Counted from the first letter of the stretch, positions 1-11,027 are shown. The stretch is 64,000 bases of DNA from Mermis nigrescens (GCA_036768485.1 JAVLUZ010000273.1:5437391-5501390), one strand, 5' to 3'. A program made the numbers and translations. Notes: generated by a model not told the origin, from the sequence alone.

Positions 1-194
1 ACGACTCATTTATTTATTCCATAACCCCCAAGAAGATTATAAATAACTGATTTGTTAAGAAAGCGATCTAAAGATATGTCTTTTTCGTTTTTTTGCCTCT
101 GTCCACTCAAAATTCTAAAAACGACTCATTTATTTATTTCACAACCCCAATAAGATCATAAATAACCGATTTGTTAAGAAAGCGATATAAAGAT
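1..194. repeat. Tandem duplication of about 75 bp at a 120-bp spacing
   Basis: Positions 1-75 and 121-194 are near-identical. Both begin acgactcatttatttatt and end at a shared agcgat-taaagat stretch. The intervening 45 nt is not repeated. It may be the end of a longer tandem array running off the left edge of the window. No coding signal is seen. Confidence 0.75.
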
Positions 195-267
195 TGTGCG
201 TGCCCTCAACTGCCAAAGCTCCCCGCGACCCGAACGAAAAACGAGAGCATCATTTTTTCACGTTAAA

Positions 268-454
268 ATCTCGTTTTCTGGAAGTACTTTCGGTAAAACG
301 AGATTCGAGTAAACTCGTTTTTTGAAAATGATTGCGCGCTTCCAAAAACGAGAATTATATGTAGTAGGTTTCGATTTTTAAAACGGTGGCGCGCCTCCAA
401 AATCGAAAATGGCAAGTTCGTTTTTGGAAAATGGTCGCGCGCCTTAAAAAACGA
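268..454. repeat. Row of four imperfect palindromes with CG-rich loops
   Basis: Four hairpins follow each other. They are 268-304 (arms ATCTCGTTTT / AAAACGAGAT), 314-352 (CTCGTTTTT / AAAAACGAG), 369-408 (TTTCGATTTT / AAAATCGAAA) and 418-454 (TCGTTTTT / AAAAACGA). The last three carry a GCGCGC-like loop. A 71-codon minus ORF over this array is a by-product of the repeat and is not called as a gene. Function unknown. Confidence 0.7.
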
Positions 455-479
455 GAATTCGCTTGTATTTTTTGTCATG

Positions 480-1370
480 CAGCAGGCTTAAATAGATAAA
501 ATGGACAGGATGTAAATGCTTTATTAGATATGCGAGCTGAACTGTGGGAATGTTTAAAAATTTTATTCTGGATGTATAGGTCTAGCTACAGTGAACAGTG
601 TAGGTAAGTGTTTTATTGATTTATTTTACTCCTCGGACGTATATACTGAAACGTGTGCCAGTTTAAATCTCGTCGAGATCAATCGCAAAGACTTATTTCT
701 GCTCAGGTCGGTAGTTTAAGGATCCCGCAACATTTTTCTTAGTTTTCAGATGTTGTCATAATTTGTATGTATTGGTACGTATTATGATTTATGCGTAATC
801 CCATTTCGTTAATTTCAGCGCATTACGTTTTATTAATTAAAACAATTAATTTTTAATATTAATTTCACTTTTACGCGAAAGATCCATTAATTGGCAATTT
901 GATAGGATATTAGTAAAAGTATAAGCTGTTGAATTGAAAATGGGGCAATATTGCATACGTCATCCCACGGTCAAGCCCCTTCTTTTAGCGTTTATTTTAG
1001 TTTGATGCTTATTTTTGTTACTCATGACTTTTTTTGGCAAATCACAGAGGAAGAATATTTTCATTCTTATCAATCGTGCAATTTTTAGATGCCTTAGTAG
1101 AAATTTACACGATGTTTTCTAGCAGATGCTTGCACAAATTAAAATAAGATTTAAATTTATAGCGAGTAGGCACTTGGAAAATTAAAGAAAGTATATTTCA
1201 GAACAGTTGCACATTTAATGAAAGCGAGATATATCGATATTATTTTTTCGTGGAAAAGCGCGCAGATTTCCTTTGTGGTCTTCCTAATAAAACGCTAGAA
1301 ATAGGTCGCGCCACCGAACTCTTCCTTAAACTGCAGCATCTAACTTTTGATTGAAACCATGCGCATTCAG
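480..1370. other. Stretch with no recognised gene
   Basis: AT-rich sequence. No long ORF, RNA gene or repeat boundary could be supported on either strand. Confidence 0.6.
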
Positions 1371-2080
1371 CTAATCCTGAGGATCAGTGATATAAGCTTG
1401 AGCCACGGCAAAGATTTTTCCCAATGTACAAAGACTTTTTGGGATCGTCTTTGTACATGCACAAAGATTTTTGGGAAGTTAAAAATCGTAAAAAAGGTGC
1501 AAAATTCCCAAAAATTTTCAGCGCTTTGCACCGAAATATGTTCATAATTATCTGTTCTATATGTAGCAGCGGTGCTACTACACAATTTGAAATGGATATT
1601 TTGAAGTTAAACACGTGAGGTTAATGTTACATTGGTTCTCAATTATATTGAATATTAGCGCAGGAAGTGAGCAAGAGCCCGAGTAGTCGGTTAGTACTAC
1701 ACATGCGATACAGAGCGAAAGATCCGGGAAACCGGTGCGGGTAAAATTTTGCTCACGTAACGGAAGGTATGCGGCGCCAACCGTTACATAAATATCTTTA
1801 TAAGTGCAGAATTTGCTTTCAGGAAGGAAAAATGTCCAATTTTTCGGCGCTTCGCGCCATTTTGAGACTATTATTAATAAATTTTGTCCCAGAAATTAGC
1901 GAAAATGCACTATTAAAGGTCGAAAAACCATGTTTTACCACACTGGAAACGCTATTGTACCATATTATAATACCCAGAAATTCGCAAGTACAAGAGTTTT
2001 GGGGACCATCTTTGTACATGTACAGAGGGACCTTGTACAAAAAAACACTGGCTTGAGCTTGCGCTTGTCCTCAGCGTTAG
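1371..2080. mobile_element. Foldback-type element with long imperfect inverted ends
   Basis: The left end (1371 onward, CTAATCCTGAGGA...AAGCTTGAGCC) matches the reverse complement of the right end (ending CTCAGCGTTAG at 2080), spaced as CTAA-x2-CTGAGGA-x-AG. The similarity runs inward through stretches rich in TGTACAAAGA and TTTTTGGG and through a GCGCTT-CGCGCC motif (1508-1535 versus 1845-1857). No transposase is visible, so it is non-autonomous. ORFs at 1347-1618 and 1769-2056 lie inside these arms and look like repeat shadows. Class unknown; no clear target duplication was found. Confidence 0.5.
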
Positions 2081-2710
2081 ATATTGAAACGGTCACAACA
2101 CTATAGATGCACAGCTTAAACGATCTGGGGGTCATCAGGCCTGAGGGTCAAGAATTGGACTTTTTGGGGACAAAATGCCATCGGAAATTGAAAAAAGCGC
2201 TACAATAGCGTTAAAACTACGTTATTACACAGTGTATGCTTAATTTAAAGCTCTTTTTAAGAGAATGGACAATTTTCATTCCTGTTTTGCCTTCATTTTG
2301 CATCAGTTCATCGAAAAAATTTCCATTTCTTATTGTGAGAGCGGTCAGAACCCCCCAATTCCCCGACATGCATGTTTGGTCAAAACGATAGACGGGCAGC
2401 AGCCAAATTTGGGGGTCCGATTGAGCAAAATTGACAAAATGTAGCAATTAGCAACGAAAATTCATTCTTGGAGTCAATCGATTTTGGGGGGCCTTAATTT
2501 TCTAAGAGAGTCCCCAGTCCCCGCCAGACCCCTAAGCATATGTATGCGTCTGACATTTCGCTAAATTCACGTACCAACTCTAGAGGTGAATTCTTCTCGA
2601 TATTAGCGTGTCATAATTTTAAAGCTGTATCATCGTTTATTTAATTGTGTAGAAAATTAATTTTTTATTATCAGAAGTGGTAGCTTAAATCACGATTGTT
2701 TTAATTGCAG
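2081..2710. other. Non-coding stretch before the integrase gene
   Basis: No gene is recognised. G/C runs around 2127-2180 and 2350-2420 resemble the kind of short dispersed element seen near 8820-8960, including a shared ACATGCATGT-type stretch. Element ends could not be defined. The stretch ends in a good 3' splice site (ttttaattgcag, ending at 2710), which starts the first visible exon of the integrase gene. Confidence 0.4.
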
Positions 2711-2945
2711 CCTGCAAAGCAATGTCTTTGGAAGAATGGCTCGATGAAAACATGATACATCAAAGGATTGAGCGCTAAAAAATGACTTTGAAGGAGCTGC
2801 TGCCAGACTCGTCGAAATGTATCCGAATAGGAAAGGACTTTCCGTTAGAAATCTGTATCGATTCTGTTCTGTTTTCGATATCAAGGTCAAACGAACGATA
2901 TCCCATGAAGATTTACTTGAAAATGTGGCTCAGGCATCGCATCAA
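2711..2945 (+). CDS. Exon 1 of the IS3-like integrase gene
   Basis: Acceptor ttgcag ends at 2710; donor CAA|GTAATG is at 2946. ATG 2722 opens 18 codons that end in TAA at 2776. A neighbouring frame from about 2775 then stays open to the donor, with an arginine/leucine-rich helical segment (residues RNLYRFC). The frame switch indicates a single-base indel. The exit phase (0) fits the exon starting at 5073. Confidence 0.55.
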
Positions 2946-5900
2946 GTAATGACTTTATATGACGTTGTTTTATCATTATAGTTTGTTTACACTGTTCTTC
3001 GTGCATAAATTTTTAGAATTTTTATCGACAGTGGGCCGACAGATTACGATAATTATATATAAGATCAATTCTATAAAAGCAATCTGTCAGCTTATTGTCG
3101 GTGATAGTTTTTAAGAATTATGCACGAAGTTATGTGCAACAGACTATTTGTTCCTTGAATTTCATGTAAGGTTCTTTGCGAAGAGTCGTCGTAAAGCCGT
3201 CCGTATGGACTACGAACGACTTTAATTTCGCTTTTGTGCAAGAGTGAATTTTAAGAGGGTGGAAGGGCCGACCTCTGTCGGTCCAAAACAGTTGGCAAGA
3301 TCACGAATGGATATGTATTTTCTAAGGATTATCGGCCATTGTCAGTCATATTTAACAAAATTTTATGGAAAAATGAAATTTATTGACTTTCGTAGTAGTG
3401 TAAAATCCTTATATTGCGCCATAAAAGTAGATTTGGGCGCCTGAATAGATTTCGTGTTAAATAATTTATTGAGCAGAAGCATACTGTGGTATTTCCTTTT
3501 CTTAGCATTGCATTATAGTGCATGTAAACATTGGTAATGGAAAGGGAGTGCCGAATGAGTTTCTTTAGATATTGTTTATCAATAATGCACAAATTTTCTG
3601 ACGCTTAGCGCCGAGTTTTTGTTTGGTAAAATAAATATTAAGCAAAATGAAGGTATTTGTCAGACGATTGCAATTTTTTCTACGCAAGACAGAATTGTGC
3701 ATAAGAACGCAATTTGATGCGTAATGAGCAGCGGTTTTTTTCTGTACGGTGGAATTTTAATTGTTTGTATAACAGATTTTTTCGCTGATTTCAAATCTAT
3801 TTTTTCAGCTAGTCAATTTCTAGACGTATCTGCACAATTGAACTTTATGCAGATTATGGATTTGAACTTGGTTATACAAATGAAATAACATCCATAATAA
3901 TTCTTGATGAACTTGATACTGTTCAAATAAGCATATTCCACCGTGTAAGAATTGAAAATTACGTATGTCCAGCCGTATAGTTCTGCATCGAATATTAGAT
4001 GAGTTCTTCGATTATCCGTACGCTGATTTCAAATTTGCAGGCACGTAGCTGGGACATAAGGGGGACTAGATTCCGCCCAAAATTTTGGGAATACGAATAT
4101 TGTTTACAAGGGTCCCCCAAAGGTAAAATTTTAACATTCTTGAAGCGCATTAAAATGACTATAAGAATAGATTCTAGCATACTTCAACCAATACATTTTT
4201 GGTCGCTTTGTGCCACATTTATTGTTTGCAAAACACATTGAGCGATTATTTGAAAATTTTATTACTCTTATTACAAAACAAATCTGAGTTTTTATCTAGC
4301 GCTAACACGACTTTTATTTTTTGAAAATTTCTTTGCGAACTTATTTCCATTTTTGAATGATTGTTCACAAGCAAAAGGAAAATTCATAATCATTGCTGCC
4401 TACATATCTTTGTGTACTAACAAAGAATGTCGAAAATATGAGACACGGCTGGAAAATTAAACTTGAGCAGCCTTAAATTGAAAATTGTCTAGAACTCTGT
4501 TTAAAAATTATATCATTCGGAAAATTAAGGTCGATAAAATATACGACTGCAATGGAATGAAATATACGAGAAAATTTGTATAAAAATTACCTATAGTCTA
4601 TCTATTTCACGAAACCTGTGTCCATGGAAACCAAATTTCAGCACTCAGACGAGTAACTACAAAAGGGTTTCTACGCATCAGCCAGCTGTAATAAAATTTA
4701 GCTAAACTTGATATGCTTATTTGCTGTGCACAGTATGGTGAATTTGCTTCAGTTAAAACGCTCTTGTAATCGACTCGCGTTAACTCAGAAATACTGATCC
4801 ATGCATAATGTTTCGTGAAATAGACTAAATGATAATCTTTCATTATATCATTGTCTTACATATCTCGTTATGAAAGCCAATGACCTAACGAGGATCACTG
4901 TGTTTTATATTTCGGGATCCATGCATAATGAAGCTGTAACTTAAATAAAGTTCAAAACACTAAAATGTAGCAGAAAAATTTTTTTCTTTCGTTCGTGCTA
5001 GGATTAGTAAATATTAATCTTGAATCCGTAGAGTATTTATTGTTCGTATAAATTTGAATCATCTCTTTCAAGGTGGGTGGGACATATGGTTCTAAAATGA
5101 TGAAGGGATTCCTGGAATGGAATGGAGTAGTGGCGAGTCGTAAGCGGATAAGTGACTGCCTTTCTGTTGTTAATCCCGATAATCATCGCCGCCGACGTGG
5201 AGGCATGCAGAACCAAGTTAATCCACAGGCGTATCATGCACCATACTTCGGATTTAATCTTCATATGGACCAGAACGAGAAAGTAAAGGAAGAAAATTAC
5301 TCATTCCTTATTTTCTGCCAAAATATAATTACGATTATTGTTAATTCTGCATTAACTATTGCTTTTTTACAACAGCTTGAGATGTACGGCGTAGTGTTTG
5401 TTGTAGCCATCGACGGCTGTTCCGCGTTTATTCCTAGCTTTTCGGTTTCAAGTCGGAAGAACAATATTACGATATACAGAGATGTTTTCAAGTGAGCTGC
5501 ATGCGTGAAGGTCGCAGTTCGAAATGTGAGTAATAACTGACACTTAGGTACCTTGGAGATCCTTAAATAGCTCTGTGCATTCAGAAGACTGGGTCAGATA
5601 GTACCAGTTCATCAACGCGTGCTTCTGTAATTTAATAGTACTGACACAATTGCACCGAATACTTGATTAATAGTAATATTTCCTTGTAGTTCAGTAGTAT
5701 GCTTTAGCATCTGAAGTAATTTTGAAAAAAATAATAAAACATAAATATATCTAATTATGAAATTAATCAATGTAATGCTCTAAGTAGAGCAAATCAGTGA
5801 TTCCTAATTAAGTTCTTAGTTGAATAATAAATCGCTTATGTTCTATATTGAAACGATACAGCATCTCAGCAAGCGATTTAATGAGGTCTGATGATCTTGA

Positions 5901-7427
5901 TTCCGATAATTATAATTTTCCTTCTTTTGCATTGAAATCATTGTTAAAAACTTTTTTAAGGACTATTCTTGACAACTATGGAATGTTCGAGCAGGTTGTC
6001 GTAGATCACGGCAACGAATTTATGTTGACGCTCTTTGTTCAAGAAATGCTGGCGCGTACCGGGATCAGGACGTGTAATCGTGCTCCTTATAAACAGGTCC
6101 AATCAACTAAAGTAAGCTTCTGTACTTTGCTTCATTTGCTCCATTTTAAACTTTTTTCAGTTTCTGAAGCGACTTAACTGAAAGAATATAGAAAAATGCT
6201 TAAAAATGGAAAGCTTTTTTAAGATTTTCAAAGCATTTCTGGATGTGGGAAAAAATACGCATAAGCAAAAAAGGATGCTTAATTATATTTAGAATTTGTG
6301 TACAATAAAATATGAAGCTCTTCGTAAAATGCTGTACTGCGAATTTTTCATTAGCTTTCAGGAGAATTAAGTAAATATATGCAAAGATATTATCTTCAAT
6401 AATACGTGATGTGAGCATGTAGTAAAGATCCTATTTAACTCTAAAAATTTCTGTGCTTAGCGTCTTGGTTAATTAATTTGCTGTTAGAAAAGCATATGTT
6501 TCAACAATACCGAATTTTATGGTCTCAATAGATAGAGCCATACATTAAATGCTACAAAAATTTTAACTCTCTAAAAGTCCCTAAAATTTGCGATTTTTTC
6601 GAATGTTTTCAAATCTTTCCCGAAATTCGTAAAAAAAGGTGTTCGTTTAAGCGTTCACCCCTTAAGCGCATAATATATCGCGAGATGAAGAATGAATGTA
6701 TAATTCGCAATGATTTTTGGCTGTCACTGAGCTTAATTTCTATCAATTTTCAATGCATCAATAATGACATTTATTTACTTTCATGGCGGCTCTGAAGTCA
6801 TTTCTGCTCACGGAATAGGTTTTGAAGATGATTTCAACAATAGAAACCGCTTTTTCAGCAGTTTTATGCTACTCACACGCAACTTAAAATTTTCACGTTT
6901 CACGTCAAATGCTTCAAATGCAGGAGATAGTGCAGTTAATTCAAGCTTCTAAGCGTTATTTTACTTTAATTACACAAATTTTCCGGCGCTTCGCGCCAGA
7001 TATTCAAAAAATTAAACAAATTTATTGATTCTATTGTAAATTAAAAATTTTTCGGAAAAACGTTGCGTCAATGTGATTTTTAATGAAAGTAGACAACGCA
7101 AAACGTCGAAAAACGCTATTTCGCGCGTTAGAGGGCAAATTTTCGGACCTATTTCTGACTGTTTTTGGAAAAGTTGGGATACCGCCCCCTTAGGAAAATC
7201 CTAGATCCTTCACTGCTTATAGAATAACCGAATAGAAAGGTGGTGGGTTGAACAGAATAATCGCGTTGGCTATCCAATCAAGTATTGCTTGATCGATATG
7301 GAAATAAGGCTTCTATGTGATAAAAGCATCGCGCACCATCTGTTCGCGATCAGCTATGTGTCAAAAATCATTGCTCATTATGGAACAACCTTGGCTGTCA
7401 ATTCGTGGAATCGTCACTATATACCTA
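2711..7427 (+). CDS. Intron-containing IS3-like DDE integrase/transposase gene (degraded at the 5' end)
   Basis: Five exons can be read: 2711-2945, 5073-5282, 5376-5491, 5961-6111 and 7223-7427. All junctions are GT-AG and phases agree (0, 0, 2, 0, and a phase-1 exit). The conceptual protein has a helical N-terminal part (possible start ATG 2722), then a YGSKMMKGFL region like the segment before the catalytic core of IS3-type transposases. An integrase core follows, with D in LHMDQNEK, D in VDHGNEF and E in RIERWWVEQN, 39 residues after the second D. Known: such cores are DDE nucleases/strand transferases, and eukaryotic IS3-like elements exist. Odd: frame changes at about 2775 after a stop at 2776-2778, so the first exon has a 1-nt break. 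No terminal repeats or 3' end were found. It could be a decayed transposon or a domesticated gene with one lesion or assembly error. Confidence 0.72.
2946..5072 (+). other. Intron 1 of the integrase gene, no gene seen inside
   Basis: About 2.1 kb. It contains a fragment starting CAGGCACGTAGCTGGG (4038) that matches the end of the MITE at 34605-34768. A near-inverted pair lies at 3000-3125 (tgcataaattttt / aattatgcacgaag flanking ATCTGTCAG). The short ORFs here (3244-3592, 3995-4241, 4607-4843) have no recognisable similarity and are not called. Confidence 0.5.
5073..5491 (+). CDS. Exons 2 and 3 of the integrase gene with a 93-bp in-frame intron
   Basis: The acceptor ctctttcaag ends at 5072. 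Exon 2 (5073-5282) carries the pre-catalytic region and the first catalytic Asp (LHMDQNEK). Donor GAGAAA|GTAAAG is at 5283 and acceptor ttttttacaacag ends at 5375. The 93-nt intron has no stop, so the region reads as one 140-codon ORF. The insert is hydrophobic and interrupts the integrase fold between DQNEK and MYGVV, so splicing is the better reading. Exon 3 (5376-5491) ends at CAA|GTGAGC. Confidence 0.72.
5492..5960 (+). other. Intron 3 of the integrase gene
   Basis: About 470 bp of AT-rich sequence between donor GTGAGC (5492) and acceptor ctttttaag (ending at 5960). Nothing else is recognised. Confidence 0.55.
5961..6111 (+). CDS. Exon 4 of the integrase gene with the second catalytic Asp
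   Basis: The exon starts after ctttttaag and enters in the phase left by exon 3. It encodes a segment with VVVDHGNEF, the DxGxEF-type second catalytic motif, followed by the helix before the third motif. Donor ACTAAA|GTAAGC is at 6112. Sequence upstream in the same ORF (5848-5960) is intronic and not protein-like. Confidence 0.7.
6112..7222 (+). other. Intron 4 of the integrase gene, holding an inverted MITE
   Basis: About 1.1 kb. The last part (up to 7215) is an inverted copy of the CAGTRRCRGATCTAGG element described at 9961-10313. The remaining ORFs (6200-6418 minus, 6764-6952 plus) have no recognisable content. Confidence 0.5.
7140..7215 (-). mobile_element. Inverted end of a CAGTG-type MITE next to a splice acceptor
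   Basis: The reverse complement begins CAGTGAAGGATCTAGGATTT and continues with CCTAAGGGGGCGGTA, matching the start of the element at 9961. Its outer end (7215) is only 7 nt from the exon-5 acceptor at 7222. The other end is not clear; it may extend left to about 6970, where GCGCTTCGCGCC occurs. Confidence 0.6.
7223..7427 (+). CDS. Exon 5 of the integrase gene with the catalytic Glu
   Basis: The exon starts after cactgcttatag (acceptor ending at 7222). It begins in phase 0 with NNRIERWWVEQNNR, the third catalytic motif. A C-terminal helical region ending WNRHYIP follows. Donor CCTA|GTAAGT is at 7428, so at least one further exon is expected. None could be recognised downstream. The ORF reading through the donor (to 7492) is intron sequence. 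Confidence 0.7.
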
Positions 7428-9265
7428 GTAAGTTATTTTATCATTGGGAAATGAATCGCAAAGCAATTCAAAAGCGCAATCAAGCATGCTGAGTGGTAAT
7501 CGGATTCTACGATTTCCGATCGTGCGAAAATCGAGAAAAAGCGACAACTACAAATAGCGTCAAGCGCAATCTAAGAGTCCTAATTTTTGAAAACTTTTCA
7601 CTTCAACCTATTTGTAGAACTAAGCATACTCACATGGAGATAAAATGCAGTCAAAAAGAACATTTTTATATGTAACTACGACAGTTACACGTTACGAACT
7701 GTATACGAACATTTTACCATCAGTTTTCGGTGCCACCTGACGACACAGTATTACTGTACCGGATTTACATAACTTTTCGAGCAGCCATCCTTGCGATGTG
7801 TGAGTTCGAGGTTATGCCCTCAGTTCTCACTTAATCCCTATTTTCAATACAAAATTCAATTAGATACTTGTCCGGTAAAATAATATTACGTATATGTTAA
7901 TAGCAATTGTTTGACCTACGTTACCGCTTGTAAAATTCTAGAACATTCTATTTAGTAAAAAGTAATTTCATTTAATGTCAGTTAGTTTTTGTTGTCTTCG
8001 CTTTACTGTAATCATACCGTGAGGGAGTAGTTAGTTTGGAGTTGACGATTTGACGATTTGATTTGTTCGTCATATTTTAGTTTTAGCATTATTTTGCTTT
8101 GTCCCGGCTTACAGCCGTGGATGTATATTAATGTAATAAACTTGGAAAATCCACCCAAGGATAACTTATATGATCGAGGGTAGGAAGGCCGGTTTCGACG
8201 ACGACATTATTTTGGATTTTAGCAGTGTTCGAAAGGGTACATAATTTTTGATCATATCTTTCATGGAAATTCTATTATCTTATTTCAACCCAAAATTAGC
8301 TAAAAATATATTTAATATTTTATGATGACTGACCAGTTGAGAGCTCGCTGGTGTTGCATTCAAATTTCAAAGTGCTACACAATTTGGGAACCAAAACATT
8401 TTCGATTCACCCGGACCTCGGAAAGGAAGTTAATTAATCAACTTGAGTTGGGTTGAGATAGGTCATATGACCTCGCGTGCATTCTGGGATGTTAGGTAGG
8501 TACGTGTAGGATTTAGGGCGTAGCTGCTGAGATTTCCGTGAAGTTCCAGTCAGCAATATTAGGACTGAGGGAATCGAAGCCGTAGGTCTACAAGAGTCAA
8601 CTGATTCGAATTCGCCTTGCGATAACGCGAATCTGACCAGCGCTAAGAGCAGCTTAGGTACCTATGTAAGTCCCGAAGGCAAATGTAGGTACAGTGCGGG
8701 CAGCTACGTCTACATATATTACGTTAAGCAAAGCACTTTTGAAAAAAATTTTCAATTTTCATCCGTTCTTGGCCTTCATTTTGCCACATATTCCGCATAA
8801 AATTTTTCATTTTTCTATTCTGGGGGTCCCCACATGCATGTCAGGCCCCAACCAACCTACTTTCATATGGGCTAATAATGGAAATATTTGTAATGCCACC
8901 TTGAGACCAAATTCTGGAAGGTATCGATAAAGGAAAATCGCTAAAATTCGGTTCTGGGGTCCATCGAACTTTTCGGAACCGAATTGAACGGGGAGAGGGT
9001 TCACAACCGAGCGCACTATTGCTATGTAAAAATATTTATTAACGCTAAGGTACCTAATGCTAATCTTATTCATGTACATAGGTGACATTAGCACTACTGC
9101 TAACGTTATTTCATTTTGAAAAAAGGTTTAACGATATCCTTTTATTTTTTCGTTGAACCCCAGACGTACCTACCATGTTTTGCGTGTACGGTACTCAGGC
9201 ATTTCGATAATTTGTTTACTCAGAAGTCAGATATCTTCAGCAATCAAGCAATCAAAACATAGAGA
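7428..9265. other. Gene-poor stretch with dispersed repeats
   Basis: No gene could be supported. A repeat around 8470-8690 is shared with 52430-52650. G/C-rich short-element sequence lies around 8815-9000. The ORFs at 8694-8930 and 8807-9094 overlap this repeat on opposite strands. Confidence 0.45.
8476..8690. repeat. Dispersed repeat shared with 52430-52650
   Basis: The best-conserved part is TGACCAGCGCTA followed by an AGC-TAGGTAC-TA-GTAAG-CCC pattern, at 8635-8680 and again at 52561-52606. Both copies also share a gagattt-centred stretch upstream. Family and ends unknown. Confidence 0.55.
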
Positions 9266-9523
9266 TCATTCACTAATGCTATTCTCAAATTCACGTAACT
9301 TTTGTCCGATATCCTCTAATCCACGAACTTCCTGTATTCCGGTTCTTGGACCACGACAACCTGGATAACTGGTATGATCTCTCAACCACCGTTGAATGCA
9401 GGAGCGACAAGCAATCAAGCAGCAACAAGTTTCGCAGAAATACGGGCTTACCAAAAAGTTGTAACAGATGGAACATTTAAAATCATCGCGTAGGCTTCTG
9501 ATGAGAGCTGAATTATTATTCAT
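9266..9523 (-). CDS. Small RING-like zinc-finger ORF (85 aa), one ligand missing
   Basis: The ORF starts with ATG at 9521-9523. It contains FKCSIC (Cys17, Cys20), a run with Cys30 and Cys33-35, and IACRSCIQRW (Cys39, Cys42), then YPGC (Cys56) where RING domains have CPxC. The spacing is RING-like, as in E3 ubiquitin ligases, but the seventh ligand is Tyr53. The C-terminal 28 residues are charged and unrecognised. It stands alone; the strand-matched neighbour is the spliced gene at 11028-13411, more than 1.5 kb away. It could be a complete small gene, one exon of a larger gene, or a relic. The overlapping 61-aa ORF is a shadow. Confidence 0.45.
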   Translation of the reverse strand: MNNNSALIRSLRDDFKCSICYNFLVSPYFCETCCCLIACRSCIQRWLRDHTSYPGCRGPRTGIQEVRGLEDIGQKLREFENSISE

Positions 9524-9960
9524 AACAAATCCATTAAATAAGCATATAGGTATATGTAGTTTAGGAGATTAATAACTCAGGAATGGAATTTTTTTAATTT
9601 TCACAAGGTTTACATGAAAACAAAAAATTAAATTTTCTAGAAATCTGCTAGAAACACAGAGTAAAGCTTGGATTTGACATTAAGAAATCAGTCATGCAGA
9701 AACGTTAAACGATAGATTTTTTTATTCGAGTTTGAAATCGAGGAAAAAGTTTTAATTTTTAAAATTTTTCTTCGCTATGGTAAGCCATTATTTTCGTGCG
9801 AACCCTAATGGTCTAGATACATATATGAAACTTCAAAAATTTTGGCCCACAAATAAAATCCTGGTTTCGCTCCTGCATACTTCAACACAATTATCATGCG
9901 ATACCCAAATTTTTAACAGCAAGTGTTGAACTTATTACGGCATGGTTCAGTTCTATATAT
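9524..9960. other. Stretch with no recognised gene
   Basis: AT-rich sequence without supported features on either strand. Confidence 0.5.
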
Positions 9961-10313
9961 CAGTAGCAGATCTAGGATTTCCCTAAAGGGGAGCGGTACC
10001 CCACTTTTCCAAAAAACAATTAAAAATAGGTTCAAACTTAGAGCGTCTAAAATTTCAAAAAATTATGCTCGAAAATAGAAGAAAACTACTGTAAACACTG
10101 TTTCTGCGATTGAAATCGTTTAAAACCTGTTCACTGAGAAGAAATATGTTCCCGGACCGCCAAAAAAGTAATTAAATGTTATTAATAGGTATTATTCAGC
10201 ATTATCACTGAAGGCCGAAAATCATTGCAAATAACATGTCTTTTTGTTATTTCGCCAATTATTTCTGGCCAAAGGAAGGGGGCGGTTGCCCCCGCCCCTT
10301 AAATTCGTTTATG
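9961..10313 (+). mobile_element. 353-bp hAT-like MITE with target duplication
   Basis: It starts CAGTAGCAGATCTAGG and ends CCCCTTAAATTCGTTTATG. The flanks are CTATATAT (9953-9960) and TTATATAT (10314-10321), a 7/8 match to an 8-bp target duplication. The terminal inverted repeats are loose. An inverted relative ends at 7215, and related copies lie at about 12715-13192 and 35514-35890. There is no coding content, so it is non-autonomous. Confidence 0.65.
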
Positions 10314-10321
10314 TTATATAT

Positions 10322-11022
10322 GTACCTTCAAGTAATAAGTTTGCTAATTTTGTTAGACAGCGTTCTTTACTTGAAAACGAAAAAGGAAGCTACTGTTTAT
10401 AATTTGTAATTATTTAATTGACGGTTTATAACTCCGTTTATAGTTTATTCGATTAAAATTTACATTATTTACTACTTTCATGGAAAAATTCAAAACGTAT
10501 TGATCAAGACTATGACTGCGCACGGCATATCGTAAAGCAGTAAACAGTTTCGAAATATGAAATTTGCAAGACATTAGACAATTAAGTTGTAAACTGTATT
10601 TGATTTATCATTTCTATTGCGTTTTGTTAGCTTTGCTTTAAAAGGCACTCTTAATTTTTTTGTAAAATCAATAGCGTCGTCCCTGTCTTCTAATATAAAA
10701 GTGGGTAGTAACCTTCAAGCGTTTTATAATTGATAACAGATGGAATAAATTTTTTGTTAGTTATTTTCATAATGGTGATTTTTCATCCTGATACAATTTA
10801 GTTGCATTTTTATTCCACAAAATAGCTTGATGCATTGGGGATTTATTGCATTCTACGAATTTTATAAAGCCAAAGCCAAAAATTCAGAGGTCTGGTAGTT
10901 GAACTTTTTTCTATGTAATATTGTTAACCACGCTGTATAATGAAGATACTTCAAAATTATTAGCATAAATTTTAGTAAAAATTTATCTAACTATTTTTAC
11001 TGAATCTACTAGCTTTTGAAAT
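10322..11022. other. Stretch with no recognised gene
   Basis: AT-rich. The only feature is a TTTATT (AATAAA on the minus strand) at 11023-11028, just past the stop codon of the minus-strand spliced gene. Confidence 0.5.
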
Positions 11023-11027
11023 TTTAT

